Positions 58,053 to 58,217 of a stretch of DNA of 58,217 nt are shown one piece after another. Positions within the stretch are counted from its first letter, which is position 1, and the number at the start of each line of letters is the position of its first letter. The position numbers and the translations under genes were made by a program. Under the pieces are notes generated by a model. The model was not told the origin of the DNA and did no database searches. It worked only from the letters and a program-made list of their open reading frames with translations. Location: positions 1-58,217 of the forward strand of contig CAYHVH010000003.1 of assembly GCA_964360335.1 (NCBI GenBank). The letters run 5' to 3'. This DNA comes from CAYHVH01 sp964360335 (GTDB taxonomy: Bacteria > Patescibacteriota > Doudnabacteria > UBA920 > 2-01-FULL-46-14).

Positions 58053-58132
58053 GATTGCTTCTCCCGACACGTCGGGATCGCAATGACAATAAAATAAGCG
58101 TCATTGCGAGGAGCAACGCGACGAAGCAATCC
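58053..58132. repeat. Two facing family B repeats
   Basis: GATTGCTTCTCCCGAC/GTCGGGATCGCAATGACA (58053-58087) and GCGTCATTGCGAGGAGC...GACGAAGCAATCC (58097-58132). They fill the gap after glyS. Confidence 0.88.
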
Positions 58133-58145
58133 AAAGAATAGTAAT

Positions 58146-58217
58146 TTGAATAGAATAATAAAATTACGCGAGTATTTGGCGCAGGCTGAGTTATCAGCTT
58201 TTTTAGTTTTGACCAAA
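58146..58217 (+). CDS. Start of a probable Xaa-Pro aminopeptidase (M24 family), cut by window end
   Basis: A frame from TTG 58146 to the window edge reads NRIIKLREYLAQAELSAFLV after the start, which fits the first helix and strand of creatinase/prolidase N-domains (RI.KLR..L....L.A.LV...). Only 24 codons are visible, so the call is tentative and the start could be different. Confidence 0.45.
   Translation, partial: MNRIIKLREYLAQAELSAFLVLTK

Noticed and set aside
49587..58132. CRISPR array, considered because of repeats
   Set aside because: Repeats are palindromic, scattered, of several families and without equal-sized spacers; no cas genes.
1..58217. Alternative genetic code (TGA = Gly) as in some CPR groups
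   Set aside because: TGA is used as the stop in many genes, including several ATGA overlaps, and no conserved protein is interrupted by TGA.

Overview
The window looks like a chromosomal piece of a candidate phyla radiation (Patescibacteria) bacterium with moderate GC and the standard code (TGA is used as a stop). The reasons are the compact layout with ATGA-type overlaps, the type IV pilus operon of CPR type, an RtcB/archease pair, an alpha2 GlyRS, small CPR-type families (DUF5674- and DUF5663-like), very large unrecognised CPR-type proteins, and many short palindromic repeats. I cannot assign a class or genus without a database.

Layout. 1-8.4 kb (+): a surface-carbohydrate operon with an aldo/keto reductase end, two capsule-type glycosyltransferases, a GT2, a methyltransferase, two SDRs, a TIM-barrel isomerase and an acylneuraminate-type cytidylyltransferase. 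It is met by a convergent GmhA-like isomerase, a small HTH protein and a polyprenyl-phosphate sugar transferase. 11-21.6 kb (+): a Wzy-like O-antigen ligase/TPR protein, then pilB, pilC, two prepilins, a PilX-like protein, pilM, pilN, pilO-like and a last small membrane protein. 21.6-26.5 kb: two tRNA genes and a tRNA fragment, HTH, holA, archease, rtcB, a ZIP transporter and a cyclase. 26.6-30.0 kb (-): zwf, an unusual HAD-like gene and gnd, which form an oxidative pentose phosphate operon. 30.2-38.5 kb: an accessory region with a hydrolase, a LUD protein, DUF134, several tiny proteins, a higBA-like toxin-antitoxin pair, a RhlE-type helicase, a HAD protein and two tRNAs. 38.9-46.8 kb (+): a secreted coiled-coil protein and a four-gene block of very large unknown proteins. 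46.8-50.7 kb (-): clpB under a CIRCE operator, and a Xer-type recombinase. 51.2-58.2 kb (+): an unknown gene, rpsO, pnp, tgt, glyS and the start of a probable Xaa-Pro peptidase gene.

The most striking feature is a set of palindromic repeat families. Some members sit inside genes without breaking the frame: a CCTCCCCAGG-type element in three unrelated enzyme genes, always read in the same frame as a PSPG(V/L)GRV peptide; a 119-bp composite element inside tgt; and an element inside the leader peptides of two adjacent prepilins that recreates a prepilin-cleavage-like motif. Other notable points are a HAD protein whose motif order suggests circular permutation, a set of fused terminator-promoter modules on the minus strand, many probable leaderless starts, and a second class of genes with a TTGACA-like promoter, long leader and strong AGGAGG ribosome-binding site.
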